In this document: in pieces, positions 48,150-60,095 of the stretch | Layout of the letters: each line of letters begins with the position of its first letter | Position numbering within the stretch: position 1 is the first letter of the stretch | Assembly (NCBI GenBank): GCA_016800925.1 | Contig: JABCPU010000014.1 | Span: 348,779 to 412,778 of the forward strand | Source: Suillus spraguei | Taxonomy: Eukaryota; Basidiomycota; Agaricomycetes; Boletales; Suillaceae | Direction of reading: 5' to 3' | DNA length: 64,000 bases | Translations under genes and position numbers: made by a program | The notes under the pieces: generated by a model | Database searches by the model: none | Seen by the model: only the letters and a program-made list of their open reading frames with translations | What the model was told of the DNA's origin: nothing

Positions 48150-49720
48150 CTACACCCAAGATCATTGTCCATTGGACTAGAGCCTCTGATCTCCACTGCA
48201 CTGACACTCTTATGTGGCACCTCGTCACTCATCTGTCCGATGCCTGTGTACTATTCTATGAAGGTAAAGAAACTGCAGCTCATACTAATGAGGAGCACCC
48301 TTCTGGAAAGGACAAGGGGGAAATTCATCAAGTCATAGCGAGACTGATATTTAAAATGACTCAGAGTATTCAGTAGTGTATGCTGAGGAGTCAAAGAAAT
48401 TTGACGTAGCGGTGGGCAACCAAATTACTTCGTAAGTGTTTGAATCATTCACCATTGTGACTACTAATTTAATTTTTAAAAGCCTTCAAAAATCGTTCAA
48501 GGAGCAACTAAGCAAGTTCAACAAGACTGACACTGGCGTCACTCCACTTGATGAAAATGCAGCAGCCAACCTACATAGTAAGTGTTTTTTTTGCCGTTGC
48601 TTTTTATTTTATTTTATTCATTGAACTTTCAGAGCAAGTGCTAGCTGAATTCCCATGGTATGACCAGCTTCATCCTTTCCTCTTCTCCAATCCCACCTTC
48701 AGCGCTAAAATATTTATGTCCCAACCAGGAGTCGATCATGCCGCTGATTTCTACACCCTGTCCCATCCACATGGGAGGGCCAATACCTCTGCCCACCAAG
48801 ATACTGGTGACCGTCGGCTCCTTCCCCAAACCATCAGCTCCAGCCTGAGGGGGAGTCCCTCCTTTCCAGGCCTACAGCATCTTCGGCTGAGCAAGACATC
48901 CTGATGAGCAGTTCTTGTCAGCAGCAGCAACCACAGCCATCTACTCCTGATCTGTTCCCAGTGAGTACCACAAGTCCCTTCTCACTCTCACTCTCACTCA
49001 CACACAACCACAGCCATCCACTCCTGATCCATTTCCAGTACCACAAGTCCCTTCTCACTCTCACTCTCACACACAATCACACCTGCATGCTCACAGCCCT
49101 CACCAAGATACTGGTGACCATCGGCTCCTTCCTTCAAACCATCAGCTCCAGCCTGAGGGGGAGTCCCTCCTTTCCAGGCCTGCAGCATCTTCAGCTGAGC
49201 AAGACGTCCTGATGAGCGGTTCTCATCAGCAGCAGCAACCACAGCCATCCACTCCTGATCTGTTCCCAGTAAGTACCACAAGTCCCTTCTCACTCTCACT
49301 CTCACACACAATCGCAGCCACGCCATCCCCTCCCTTCACACCATCCTGACCCTCCTTACTATGCTGGCGCCGACATCAACGATCCAGACGGCGACCTTTA
49401 TAATGATCCTGACGCCGACAACAATGACCAAGGCCCTCTCTTTACCTCCCTTGGCAATGAGCTGGACACATTGGGAGGGGATGTCAATATGTATGACAGC
49501 GACAGTGGGATGGAGTTCAACTCCTCCCGTTGTCATGTCATCAGTCTTGATAGTCCCCCCCAAAGTGGTGGGACACAAGCGCCAGTATGCTGCGTCACCT
49601 TCACCTCCTCCATCTGAACGAAACTCATTCGTTCTCCCCCAGAAACCACAGACGCCTGCACACCACAGTCATGCAGCATTTGGTGCCTCTGGCGCTGTCT
49701 TGTCTGGTGGCTGTCACAAA
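48150..49720 (+). pseudogene. Agaricomycete-type hypothetical gene, decayed
   Basis: Pieces in several frames are GEIHQVIARLIFKND, LKSLQKSFKEQLSKFNKTDT, EFPWYDQLHPFLFSNP and, after a Ser/Pro/Gln-rich repeat zone, DINDPDGDLYNDPDADNNDQ and KVVGHKRQYAASPSPPP. This order recalls a common uncharacterised Agaricomycete family with a short helical DNA-binding-like N-terminal part. Introns with GTAAGT and CAG ends fit at two places. Frameshifts and stops separate the pieces. I cannot give a function. Confidence 0.45.
48780..49320 (+). repeat. Degenerate tandem repeat in the gene relic
   Basis: A block with CACAGCCATCCACTCCTGAT followed by CACAAGTCCCTTCTCACTCT occurs three times, and a longer block with GGCTCCTTCC and CTGAGGGGGAGTCCCTCC occurs twice (about 48810 and 49125). 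The pattern suggests unequal exchange that duplicated an exon-intron unit. Confidence 0.75.
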
Positions 49721-50179
49721 TTCCAAATACAAATCATTATTCTTTCCTCAATTTCCCTAAAGCATCTAAACCCAGCACTAAGACAAACCCTAACCCTATC
49801 GAAATCCCTATAAACACTTCTATAACCGAACTCCCTGATGAAGATGAAGAGATCTTCTATGATGCTATCGGATAAGATAAGATAAGATGGTGTCACATTG
49901 TAAAGATACAACCTAACCTGGGCTGTAGATAAACTACCTCCTAAGTTAGTATGTGTGGTCTTGTGCTGTTCAACCCTAAAGGGGGATGCCTGTTAGTATA
50001 GTCTAATTCAAGTCAAACCAGTGAGCGAATGTAGCATTGTAGTCAGCAGTAAGCTGCTGCGGCTAGCGGTGATGCTGCAGGAACTAGTGTGGTAAATAGC
50101 AGTACTAGTGCCATTGAAACAATGTCAGTAACTGTAGCGTCAAGCGAGCGGTGATGAGCGATAATATCAGTGGTAGTGG

Positions 50180-51123
50180 TGTGACAAGCAAACTCATGCT
50201 GAGCTCAAAACAGCACATTTTCGTATAGGTGTCACACAGCTATCATTATCCTTACCTTTTGGCTTCACTGTCCCTTGCTGTGACACTTAACCATGTGTTT
50301 ACCCCTATCTAACGGTATCATTCCACACTCCGGAAGCCTCGTTGCAGCTTAGCGGCTGTACTACGGCAACTTTCCCGTGAAGCGGTGATCTTCGGGAATC
50401 TCCGCGAACCCATTAGGCATCCACAAGCAAGATTTACCATCCGTCCTATGTCCATCCAGTCTCGCTGGTACGTGATGTTTTGTAAACTGAAGTGCAGTCT
50501 TATTACATGTCTGCTGCATGTTTATCCTATCCCTTCCATCTCCGTAGCTATTCCTTTCATATAAAATTCCTAGGTACCTGTACTTGTTCCTTACTTCCCT
50601 CCTATAGTACACACGGTACTTAGGAATAGTCACCACTACTGTCTCTTATGAAATAAAGTCTTTTACAAAAGTCACTGTCTCTCTTATGAATTGCCTTACC
50701 ACTGCACGCACCACCGCTCTTTACCGCTTTCCCGCGCTTTACCACTAGCGCTACCACTTTCTTACGCTTCACCACTACACTACTGCTTGTTTTACCGCAG
50801 AAGTTCCCATGCTTACCATAGTTTTATTGCTCATACTACCACAGTTTTACTCTTCATGCTACTGCTTGCCTACTACATTCCCACGCTTACCACTAGTTTT
50901 ACCGCAAGTTTCCCACAGACCGGAGGTCACCGCTAGCATCTTGCTACCTCCGACGGCATTCTCACACCTCAGGTTGGGCATTATTGAACTATACTAACTT
51001 AGCATTCCCTTTAGGGTCGAATGCTCTGGCTTAGCAAGTGAAGCAGACTAGACAGAGTGCAAGACTCGCATACTAGCTTAGGCCGTGGTTCATCTACAGC
51101 CCAGGCTAGATTGAATCTTTACA
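50180..51123 (-). repeat. Nested solo LTR, CpG-site family (type B), reverse
   Basis: Starts TGTGACAAGCAAACTC and ends ATTGAATCTTTACA (plus strand), 944 bp. Left flank GTGG (50176-50179), right flank GCAG (51124-51127); each is one CpG transition from GCGG. Confidence 0.85.
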
Positions 51124-51127
51124 GCAG

Positions 51128-52079
51128 TGTAAAGATACAACCTAACCTGGGCTGTAGATAAACTACCTCCTAAGTTAGTATGTGAGTCTTGTGCTCCATC
51201 TAGTCTGCTTCACTTGTGAGAACAAGAGTGTTTGACCCTAAAGGGGGATGCCTATTAGTATGGTCAAATTCGAGTCAAACTTATGTGTGAAAGAAGCGTT
51301 GTGGTCAGTGGTAAGTTACTGCAGCCAGCGATGGTGCCGCCAGAACTAGCGTCGAGTGTAGCAGTGCTACCATGGTCAAGATATAGTCAGAAACAGTTGC
51401 GTTGAGCGAGCGATGTCAAGCGATGATATCAGCGGTAGCGGTAAGGTTGCGAGTGGTGCAAAGAAACAGTAAAGAAGTCCACGGTACTTTCAGCAGTAAA
51501 GTAGCGGCACGTGAGAAGTTCAGTCAAGATAACAGTCAAAAGTCCAGCAGTAACAGAGAACGAGTGTGGTAGATTTAACAAGCGATAAGGAACTTTAAAG
51601 ACTATGTCCACTACTGGGTAGATCCAGAGCTAGACAATAATCCTGACCTATAGTATGTGCAATGGTGTAAAATCAGGTACTGTATCGTGCGGGGTATGCG
51701 GTGCTTATATCCTAAATCATATGTATCTGGAATACTCTAGGCGAGATCAGTAGCGCTCAACTGTAGTAACCGCCATATGTAAACATAGTGTGAGGCACTG
51801 TGGCATGAGGCAACATGTAATAAGGCTTGCTGTGGAATCAGTGATAATGAACATAAAACAAACGATGCACCAAATGGAGCTATGCAGATGCGGCAAGGAC
51901 ATGGGAGGACATCGGTACGTGGAATGTGGTGCAGTAGTCGGTACTGTGTGTGGTAAATGTGGGATGCTGCCGGTGATGCTAAAGGGGTAAGATGGCCATG
52001 GACAAGTGGTAACTCCTATAGACATGAGATGAGTGTCAAAAGATGGGGTTTCAAGCCCAGCACCAATATGTTCATTACA
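51128..52079 (+). repeat. Nested solo LTR, CpG-site family (type A)
   Basis: Starts TGTAAAGATACAACCTAACC and ends CCAATATGTTCATTACA, 952 bp. Flanks GCAG (51124-51127) and GCGG (52080-52083). It shares its left flank with the right flank of the reverse LTR, so one of the two hit the duplication left by the other. Confidence 0.87.
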
Positions 52080-52806
52080 GCGGTAAGGTTGCGAGTGGTG
52101 CAAAGAAACAGTAAAGAAGGCTGCAGTACTTTCAGCGGTAATGTAGCGGTGAGCGTGAAGTTCAGTCAGAATAGGGGTCAATAATCTAGCGGTGTGCCAG
52201 TGGTAACAGTGAATGAGCAAAATCAATTAACGAGCGGTAAAGAACTTTAAAGACTAAGTCCACTACTGGGTAGATCCAGAGCTAGACACTAATCCTGACC
52301 TATAGTACAGTGAAAATGAGGTACAAATCAGGTACTGTATCGTGCGGGGTATGCGGTGCTTATATCCTAAATTGTATGTACTCAGAATGCTTTAGGTGAG
52401 ATCAGTAACCGCCGTATGTAAACATAGCACAAGGCAGCTGTGGCACAAGGCAACATGTAATAAGACTTGCCATGGAATCAGTGATAAATGGTCATGTATA
52501 AACTACACACCAAATGGAGCTATGCAGACGTGGCAAGGACATGGAAGGACATCAGTATGTGGAACGTGGTGCGGCAGTCAGGATGGTGTGCAGTAAGCGT
52601 GGGATGCCACCAGCAATGCTAAGGGGGTAAGACGGCCATGGACAAGTGGTAACTCCTATAGACATGAGACGAGTGCTAAAAGGTAAGGTTTCGAGGCCAG
52701 CACCAATATGTTTGTTACAACGTGATCTTAGAACCTTCTAGAATATGATATCATAACAATGTCACAACTATCACATTGTATGATTCTCACTTCTATTTTA
52801 TGATTG

Positions 52807-54111
52807 TGTTACAACCATGCAAAACTGGGGCCACTAAGAAGTCCTGGTCTTGCATGGGGTTGTACCGGAAGGTTGGAAAGTCAAAGGGGCTTGGCCTCAG
52901 CTTGTGCGCTGTGCCCCTTACCTGAGTATGTGCCCTTAACTTCAGATGAAGTCCAAGGGAGAGTTCTGATGAAGTCTGGATGAGCTCTAAGGCAGGATAG
53001 CTCGATAGAGCTCCGAAAGACTTCCGTATGAGCGTGGGAATGTGCCAGAACTATTTCCAGATGGTAGGGAGTAATGATAAGACTACTGGAACAAATTCCA
53101 AGTAGAAGGGATGAAGGATGGACTCCTGGACAAAGTCCAGGGCAGGATAGGAGCAAAGCTCTGGAGGGAAAGATGATTCATAGATGTCAGAGGATAGGAT
53201 AGGATAGATCCAAAGGTCTGGAGCTCGGAGGAGCGGAAGAGCGGAAGAGTGGAGGGGTGGATGATCGGATGAGCGTAGCTCTATGGATCTTAGGGGAGGT
53301 GTTAAATACTAGAGAGGAGTAGGTCCAGATATGGTGTAGAGGTAGTATAGACTACTCCGGACAAGGTCCAGAATAGAAACAGACAGGATAAGACTACCAA
53401 AGGTAGAGTCAGAGGTGAATTGGATGAGAGACAGGAAATGGATGAAGTCCGAAAAGGATATAGGACATAGGATCAAAACTCTGGCCTAGGGAATGATCCC
53501 ATAGGTCTGAGTCAGAAGCTTACAAGTGCAAGAACAGAAATGGATTTATATAGACATGGTAACAAGATACAGAAGTCAGAGGAATATACAGAAGTAGGAA
53601 AGCAATGATCAGACTGAGGTCTGCAGGAGTTGTACTACAAGTTTATATACTGTAGGTAGCATGCCGGAAGGCAAGTAAGGATAGTCCAAGGCTATGTCTG
53701 AGGAATGCAGAACACAATAGCAAGTACAACGGAACACAAGGCTATGAACTCGGAAATAAGACTTGTACAAAATATCTTATCAAGACGGAAGTCGAGATAG
53801 CCGAAAGCCAGAGGTGCAGAGATAACCGAAAGCTGGACACAGGTATAACCTAAAAGGAGTAATGTGCAGGTGCATGGGAATAGTTTCAGATATGAGCATG
53901 GATTGGATATGGACACAGATTGGATATGGACATGGATCGGACGGATGTGTTGGGTTGGATATGGATATGGATCGGATATGTATGGATATGGATTGGAGTG
54001 GATGGGTGGATCAGATAGGTGAACTGGATTGGATGGGTGGACTGTATAGATTGGGTGTCTGGATGTCCATGGATCTGATCTGATCTGGACCTGAATGTAC
54101 AGTATATGACA
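52807..54111 (+). repeat. Solo LTR, 1305 bp, TGTTACAACC...TATATGACA family
   Basis: Flanks are GATTG (52802-52806) and GGTTG (54112-54116), one transition apart. The internal block with GGCTTGGCCTCAG links it to the shorter family at 2201, and the reverse copy at 55323-56743 is its closest relative here. The right part is rich in GGATATGGA-type short repeats. Confidence 0.8.
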
Positions 54112-54487
54112 GGTTGGCTAGTAGTTTCTAACTCAGTTTATATCTCAGTTTCAATATGTGTATATAGTTAGCTAGTTTCGCTGTAGTAGTTCTTTAGTTC
54201 AAACCTCTTGTATCTACATAGTAGCAATCCAAGATGTCCTTGCTCCTTTCTCTCTTGTGATAACCTGTTATTTGAGTCCTAGTCTCTGCCCTTGCATTAA
54301 TTTGTTTGTGGGTTGTGACAGTGGCCAAGCACCATGCAGACCTTCCTCGTTCACCTCATCCTTGGGAATATCACACAGCCTCTCTACTCCCTCGTTGACG
54401 CCATCCTCATCACCCTACCCACCATCCAACTATCATATTGTGCCAACGGGATTGCAGACTTCACTTTGTGCCAAGCCGCAGAGCTCC

Positions 54488-54871
54488 ATGAGCTCAAGGA
54501 AGAAGAGAATGTTGGTGGCGGATGTGCAGGAACGCATCACCATGGTAAACGACAACATTCAGAGCATGCAAAGCAACATGTTTGAGCACCAACAACCGAA
54601 GAACAAGCGCTATTCCATCAAGATGGACTACCAGATGAAGAAGAAGGTATTCCAGTGGTGTCGTGAGTCCCACTCGCATGAGGTCCTGCTCTTGTCTACT
54701 GTGTACCTCCATGAGCAGGAGGCAAAGGATAAGGAGATCCTTTACCTCCAGGCTGCAGCTGCTCTGCAGGACAAGGAGGCTGAGACCTGGCATCTCAAGA
54801 TCCAATATGAGACTATGATGTGTGGTGTGGGTGGGAGTGTTGCTGGTGCCTCATCCTTGTCATCAGGCTGA
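54488..54871 (+). CDS. Helical protein, possible Harbinger accessory ORF (3' part)
   Basis: About 127 residues, basic and then helical: MSSRKKRMLVADVQERITMV, MDYQMKKKVFQWCRES, YLHEQEAKDKEILYLQAAAA. It ends 160 bp from the end of the HARBI1 gene and converges with it. PIF/Harbinger elements carry a second, Myb/SANT-like gene beside the transposase, so this could be the C-terminal exon of that partner. No Myb repeat was seen, and the upstream part may be lost to the solo LTR at 52807. Confidence 0.4.
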   Translation: MSSRKKRMLVADVQERITMVNDNIQSMQSNMFEHQQPKNKRYSIKMDYQMKKKVFQWCRESHSHEVLLLSTVYLHEQEAKDKEILYLQAAAALQDKEAETWHLKIQYETMMCGVGGSVAGASSLSSG

Positions 54872-55322
54872 TTTTATGTCGCATATTTTTGTCCTTGTTG
54901 TCATGTCAATTTTAGCATCTCATAGTTACTTTGCTGCTTGATTCTGATAGATACATTTTACATACATTTCTTGAATCTCTTGTAGTAGTACATATACCTT
55001 CTGATTGCCAATGTAGTTCTGGTTTTTTCAAGCTACCCTTCCCTATGTTCAGCTCTTGAGTAAGGACTGTCAAACAGTTGATCCATCATCCTCAAATGAG
55101 AAGCTTGCCCTGGAGTACCCTCATATGATCTGTCACCTACAACTTCATCTCCATCAGGCTCTTCAATCTCTTGAGCTGCAAATTCCCTGGCCTCCCTTTC
55201 AGCCCACCTCTGAGAATGGGAGAATTTTGGATTCTGCTTGCGATGGTGAGCTTCAAATCTGATGATCATGTTGTGCAAGATGATGCAGCACATAATCCAA
55301 TGGACAGCTATCTGAAGCTCTC

Positions 55323-56743
55323 TGTCATATACTGTACATTCAGGTCCGATCCATGGACATCCGGACACCCAATCCATACATCCTAGTCCACCCATTTAAT
55401 CCAGCTCACATATCTGATCCATCCATCCACTCCAATCTATATCCATCCACTCCAATCTATATCCATCTGCAACTAATCCATATCCATATCTGACTCAGTC
55501 CACCCATCCGATCTGTGTTCATATCTGATCCATGTCCATATCCGATCCATGCTCATATCCGAAACTATTCCGGCGCACCTGCGTGTTACTCCTTTTAGGT
55601 TAAATAACTGTGTCTGGCTTTTGGTTATCTCTGCACCTCTGGCTTTTGGTTATCTCGACTTCTGTCTTGATAAGATATTTCGTACAAGTCTTATTTCCAA
55701 GTTCATAGCCTTGTGTTCCGCAATGCCTCAGACATAGCCTTGGACTATCCTTACTTGCCTTCCAGCATGCTACCTACAGTATATAAACTTGTAGTACAAC
55801 TCCTGCAGACCTCAGTCTGATCATTGCTGTCCTATTTCTGTATCCTGTTATCATGTCTATATAACTCCGTTTCTGTTCTCGTACTTGGGCTCCGGCCCTT
55901 GTAAGCTTCCGACTCAGGCCTATGGGATCACTCCCTAGGCCGGAGCTTTGATCCCATGTTCTATATCCTTTTCAGACTTCGTCTGTTTCCTGTCTCTCAT
56001 CTGTTTCACCTCCGACTCTACCTTTGGTAGTCTTATCCTGTCTGTTTCTATTCTGGACCTTGTCCGGAGTGATCTATACTATTTCTATACCATATCCAGA
56101 CCTACTCCCCTCTAGTAGTTAACACTTTCCCTAAGATCCATAGAGCTACGCTCATCCAATCATCCGCTCTTCCGCTCTTCCGCTCTTCCACTCTTCCACT
56201 CTTCCGCTCTTCCGCTCTTCTGCTCTTCCGCTCTTCCGCTCTTCCGCTCTTCCGCTCTTCCGCTCTTCCGCTCTTCCACTCTTCCACTCTTCCGAGCTCC
56301 GGACCTTCGGACCTCTGGTCCTCCGGATCTATCCTATCCTATCCTCTGACACCTATGGATCATCTGTCCCTCCGGAGCTTTGCTCCTATCCTGCCCTGGA
56401 CTTTGTCCAGGAGCCCATCCTTCATCCATTCTACTTGGAACTTGTTCCAGTAGTCTTACCATTACTCCCTACCATCTGGAAATAGTTCCAGCGCATTCCC
56501 GCGCTCATCTGGAAGTCCTTCGGAGCTCTATCGAGCTATCCTGTCCTACAGAGTTCATCTGGACTCTGTCCAGACTTCACTATAACTCCCCCTTGGACTT
56601 CATCTGAAATTAAGGGCACATACTTGGGTAAGGGGCACAGCATACGAGCTGAGGCCAAGCCCCTTCGACTTTCTGTCCCTCCAGTACAACCCCATGTAAG
56701 ACCAGGACTTCCTACTAATCTCCGGTTTTGCATGGTTGTAACA
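55323..56743 (-). repeat. Solo LTR, 1421 bp, reverse, in HARBI1 gene
   Basis: Starts TGTCATATACTGTAC and ends CATGGTTGTAACA (plus strand), with CTCTC on both sides (55318-55322 and 56744-56748). Same family as 52807-54111. Confidence 0.92.
56160..56295. repeat. (CCGCTCTT)-type tandem repeat inside the LTR
   Basis: About a dozen copies of CCGCTCTT or CCACTCTT in a row. The related LTR at 52807 has only a few copies near 53230, so the array expanded after the copies separated. Confidence 0.85.
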
Positions 56744-57005
56744 CTCTCTTTCTGTGTGAATATTGAGACAAAGCTCTCAGAGGGATTGGAACCACCCCTT
56801 GAGAGCAGCAAATGCATGCTCAACACATACACAAACCTGAATAAAAATAAAAATAAAAATCAGCAACCTATCAGAATAAATAAATAAAATCAGCTCACTG
56901 TAGAAAGATGATAATTAAATGTCTTTTGATCCTTTGTCACCCTTCCATTGTGGGGCTTCTTGAAAGGGACTATGCACCACTTCTCAAGTGGGTATGCACT
57001 GTCAG

Positions 57006-57788
57006 TGTTAAGACTGTACTCAAAGGGTGAAAGATCCAAAGGGCTTTGGCCTCAGTTCATGCACTGTGCCCCTTTCCTGAGTAATGCCCTTTATTTCAGG
57101 GGGTAGGTATATGTCTGAAGATCCAGAAGGGGTTGTGTGATGGATCTGGATGTCCGAAGGTATCGGATATGATACGTCCAAAGGTATCAGATATGATATG
57201 TCCAAAGGTTATCCAGAGCGTAGAGATGGAACAAGGATTAAGGCTAGTTTTGAAACGAGTTCCTAACTAGAAACTAACAGAGGTAGACTATCTGAAGATA
57301 GAGTTGGAGATATAGACTAAAGGAATCAATCCCAAGTCTCAGAAGATGACTAGAGCAGAAAGTAACTCAAGTCCAGAGGAAACAGAATGAGCAAAATCTA
57401 AGATGATATTTGAACTAAGGTTCTACAGAGATCTACAAGTAGTTTATATACTGTAAGTATCTAGTATGGAAAATCAACAAGTCCAGAACCGAGGGCTATG
57501 TACGATGTATAACGGAAGTCTATTAGTTAATGCACAGCAGATCAGTAAGCACAAGTCGGAAATGAAACACAGGTAATGGATCAGTGACACAGGATGGAAA
57601 TATACACAGCCAGAATACCGGAAACAGGAGGAATCACAAAAGGAGATAGACACAGATATCCACAAGGGAGTTAGAGTGCAAGAAGTGGGCACATTTGGAT
57701 GGGTGATCCGGACAGGATCTGTGGACCAGATGGAAATAGGATCGATTGGATCTGATTGGATCTGAGATCAGAAGTATGGTATATGACA
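57006..57788 (+). repeat. Solo LTR, 2201 family, in HARBI1 gene
   Basis: Starts TGTTAAGACTG and ends GGTATATGACA, 783 bp, with GTCAG on both sides (57001-57005 and 57789-57793). It splits the codons for WADSAYP in the transposase. Confidence 0.92.
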
Positions 57789-58866
57789 GTCAGCCCAAAC
57801 CCAATGGCCATCTGGTAAAAGAGCATCATGCTGCTCATGGAGATGAGTTGATCAGAAAGCATAGGCATCATGGACACTTCCAGGATAACCAAGAGCATAA
57901 TCAACAATGACAAGGTTGTGAGGCATGACAACTGCCTACAAATATTTAATTTTTGATCATGAATGGAGGGGGGGAACTTACCTGACATCCAAGAGAATAG
58001 TTTGATTTTCTGTCATAAAATGTTTCACCAAAATGAGCAGGTTTGGCATAAAGGTTAACTGTAGTGCCATCAACAGCTAGAATACCATTTTGCCACTCAG
58101 GACAGGTTTTGGATCCTGCAAATTGCCTAGCAAGCTCAGCATCCTCTGAATCAGGATGTGGGAAGCTGACAAAATTGACATGCTGGTCAAGCAGTGCAAT
58201 CATTACATGATTAGTGCAATTCACAACAGACCCAACACCTATACCTGCCCATTGGGCAACATCCTGGAGAGAAATTGCATTCCCATAGTGGCCAGCATGA
58301 TTGAGGAAGATAGCAAGCTGAATGGAGATAGGGAGCTGGGAATTGTTAGATTGGTTGTGAAAGATATGGTGATCAGAAATCTGATCAAGGATATCATCAA
58401 AAATGATAGGGTCCACATGTAGCCTCTGCTGGAATATATAGGGGTGGTGCTTCTCATGGTGAACAAGCATATGCAGCTGGGAGGCTCGTGGGGGAGGTTC
58501 ATCAGGCTTCTGAAGCACATGAGATCTTGCAACCTCATCACAAAGAGCAGCAATTTGATAATGAAGCTGATTGTAATGTGCAGTGATCTCATCAGAATCA
58601 TCAGATCCATCAGAAAATTCACTGGAGATGTTGGAGGAAAGGGTAGGTGAAGAGGTGATATCCATGCTTGAATCAGAGTGTGAATCAGAGTTGGAAGTGG
58701 AGTGTAAATCAGAGCTTGACTCCTGAGCTTCAAAAAGTTGCTGGTGTTGGAGTTGGGTTAGAGATAATGCAGCATTATCCACTGCATGAAGGAGATCATT
58801 GCGACTAGATGTGTGAGGCATGATGAGAGCTTGAGGTGTTCCCTTATCATCCCCCTGACTGATCAA

Positions 58867-60095
58867 TTGCGCTGATCAAGCGGAGTTTTAATTTTGTTCA
58901 CATCCTAAGTCTCACTCATTGACAGTGAGCACTGAGCAACACTACTAAGTTTTAGTTAGTTTTCCTATAGAAATGTGTATGTATGATATGTAGTAGAAAC
59001 AATATGAAGGGCTGATAGCATCTGATAACTTTGTTGACCATTTTCCCTGCCTTCTGTACCATATGCTTCAAAAATCTTAAGTGTTGTTTGAACTTCCAAC
59101 GTCGTGCCAATGTGCACTGAGGATTATGGCAGGTTTTAGCTGTGTTTCCTGTAAGCTCTTTCCAAACTTTACCAAGCTTTACTGAGCCTTTACCGAGCTT
59201 ATGAAAGTCACTCTGAGTCCCACTATTATAGGAAATACATTCACTTTCAAGTATTTTGCTTATAACTTACTAGGATCTTAACCTATTGATGTCATAAGAC
59301 TATGGGTAGACTCTGACAAGGGCTACAACTTTGATTTTCATCAGAAAAAGTTCCCATGGTCAAGTAAGCAAAATGCGAAAATTCACTAAGTCAAAATTCA
59401 CCAAGTCTTGTGATGTGGCTTTATTTGGCACAGCTTATATAAGCAAAAGTGCGGTCAACCACAAGTCTTTTCCCACCTTTTCCCTTCCTTTCTCTTCCTT
59501 CCCTCCTCCTCATTCTCCTTCTACTCAACAATTTTCGCATCTTTGACTATCTGGTAAGTCTTTCTCTCTTCTTCTCCTTCCCTCTCTGACTCTCTTCTTC
59601 TAGCTTCGCATTTTTGACTATTTGGGTAGTAGGTCTTTCTGTCTCTCTTCCTCCCCTCATCCTTCCACTCAATCATTTTTGCACTTTTGCTCTCTGCTCT
59701 CCTCCTGCTCTATTCCTCTTTCTGCTCTTCCTGTTCTCATTTTCGCATTTTTGCTCTCCTGCTCTCATTTCCTAGCATACCTAGTTTAGATCATATCATA
59801 GACTTGTCATGTATTCTAGTACTTGAATGAAGCTTTTGATGTGTATTTAAACAGATGTGAATGAGTCAATTATATTAAAGCTATTGAAAGATATACATGT
59901 TGAATATAGACAGCTATAAAGATGATGTATGAATTTGCCTCAACTATAAGAAAAATCAAAGAAGCTTATAGAGAGGTGCTATATCACACTGTAAGGGGCC
60001 CATATAATAGGGTACTTGGCTATGTGGCTATAGAGCTATATAGCATTAACACTTTTTCCTGATGTACGATCAAGTTTGCAGAAATGGAGCCCGAG
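58867..60095. other. Non-coding, pyrimidine-rich stretch
   Basis: No gene recognised. 59460-59770 is strongly pyrimidine-rich with imperfect repeats of TTCGCATTTTTGACTATTTG. The stretch near 59160-59200 (ACTTTACCAAGCTTTACTGA) resembles, in reverse, sequence near 47900. It may include the end of the Harbinger element, but no terminal repeat was found. Confidence 0.45.

Larger units (their letters stand above)
49899..52719 (+). repeat. LTR of CpG-site family split by two further LTRs
   Basis: The outer LTR consists of 49899-50179 and 52084-52719, together about 917 bp, with TGTAAAG and GTTTGTTACA ends. Outer flanks are ACAT (49895-49898) and ACGT (52720-52723), a 4-bp duplication with one CG to CA change. 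The gap is filled by a reverse LTR and a forward LTR of the same family, both placed at one GCGG within it. Confidence 0.85.
55033..58821 (-). pseudogene. HARBI1-type (PIF/Harbinger) transposase, split by two LTRs
   Basis: From ATG 58821 an acidic Ser-rich N-terminus leads into the DDE_Tnp_4 fold: DVAQWAGIGVGSVVNCTNHV, ILAVDGTTV (first Asp), an intron 57981-57936, VDYALGYPGSVHDAYAF (second Asp), HWVWAD then SAYPLEKWCIVPFKKPHNGR, an intron, VEHAFAALKG (Glu), and ELQIAVHWIMCC with HNMIIRFE near the end. Solo LTRs at 57006-57788 and 55323-56743 interrupt it; removing each with one 5-bp duplication restores the frame. In the VEHAF exon, four codons expected to be CGN (Arg) read TGT, TGG, TGA and TGT, a clear CpG decay pattern. 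A TGA also follows DAYAF. Inactive. Confidence 0.88.

Noticed and set aside
49780..49800. Telomere-like CCCTAACCCTA
   Set aside because: Fewer than two and a half units; too short to mean a telomere or chromosome fusion.
54257..54487. Upstream extension of the helical ORF to 204 residues
   Set aside because: The first 77 residues are low-complexity and lack conservation cues; the ATG at 54488 begins the part with a clear helical pattern.
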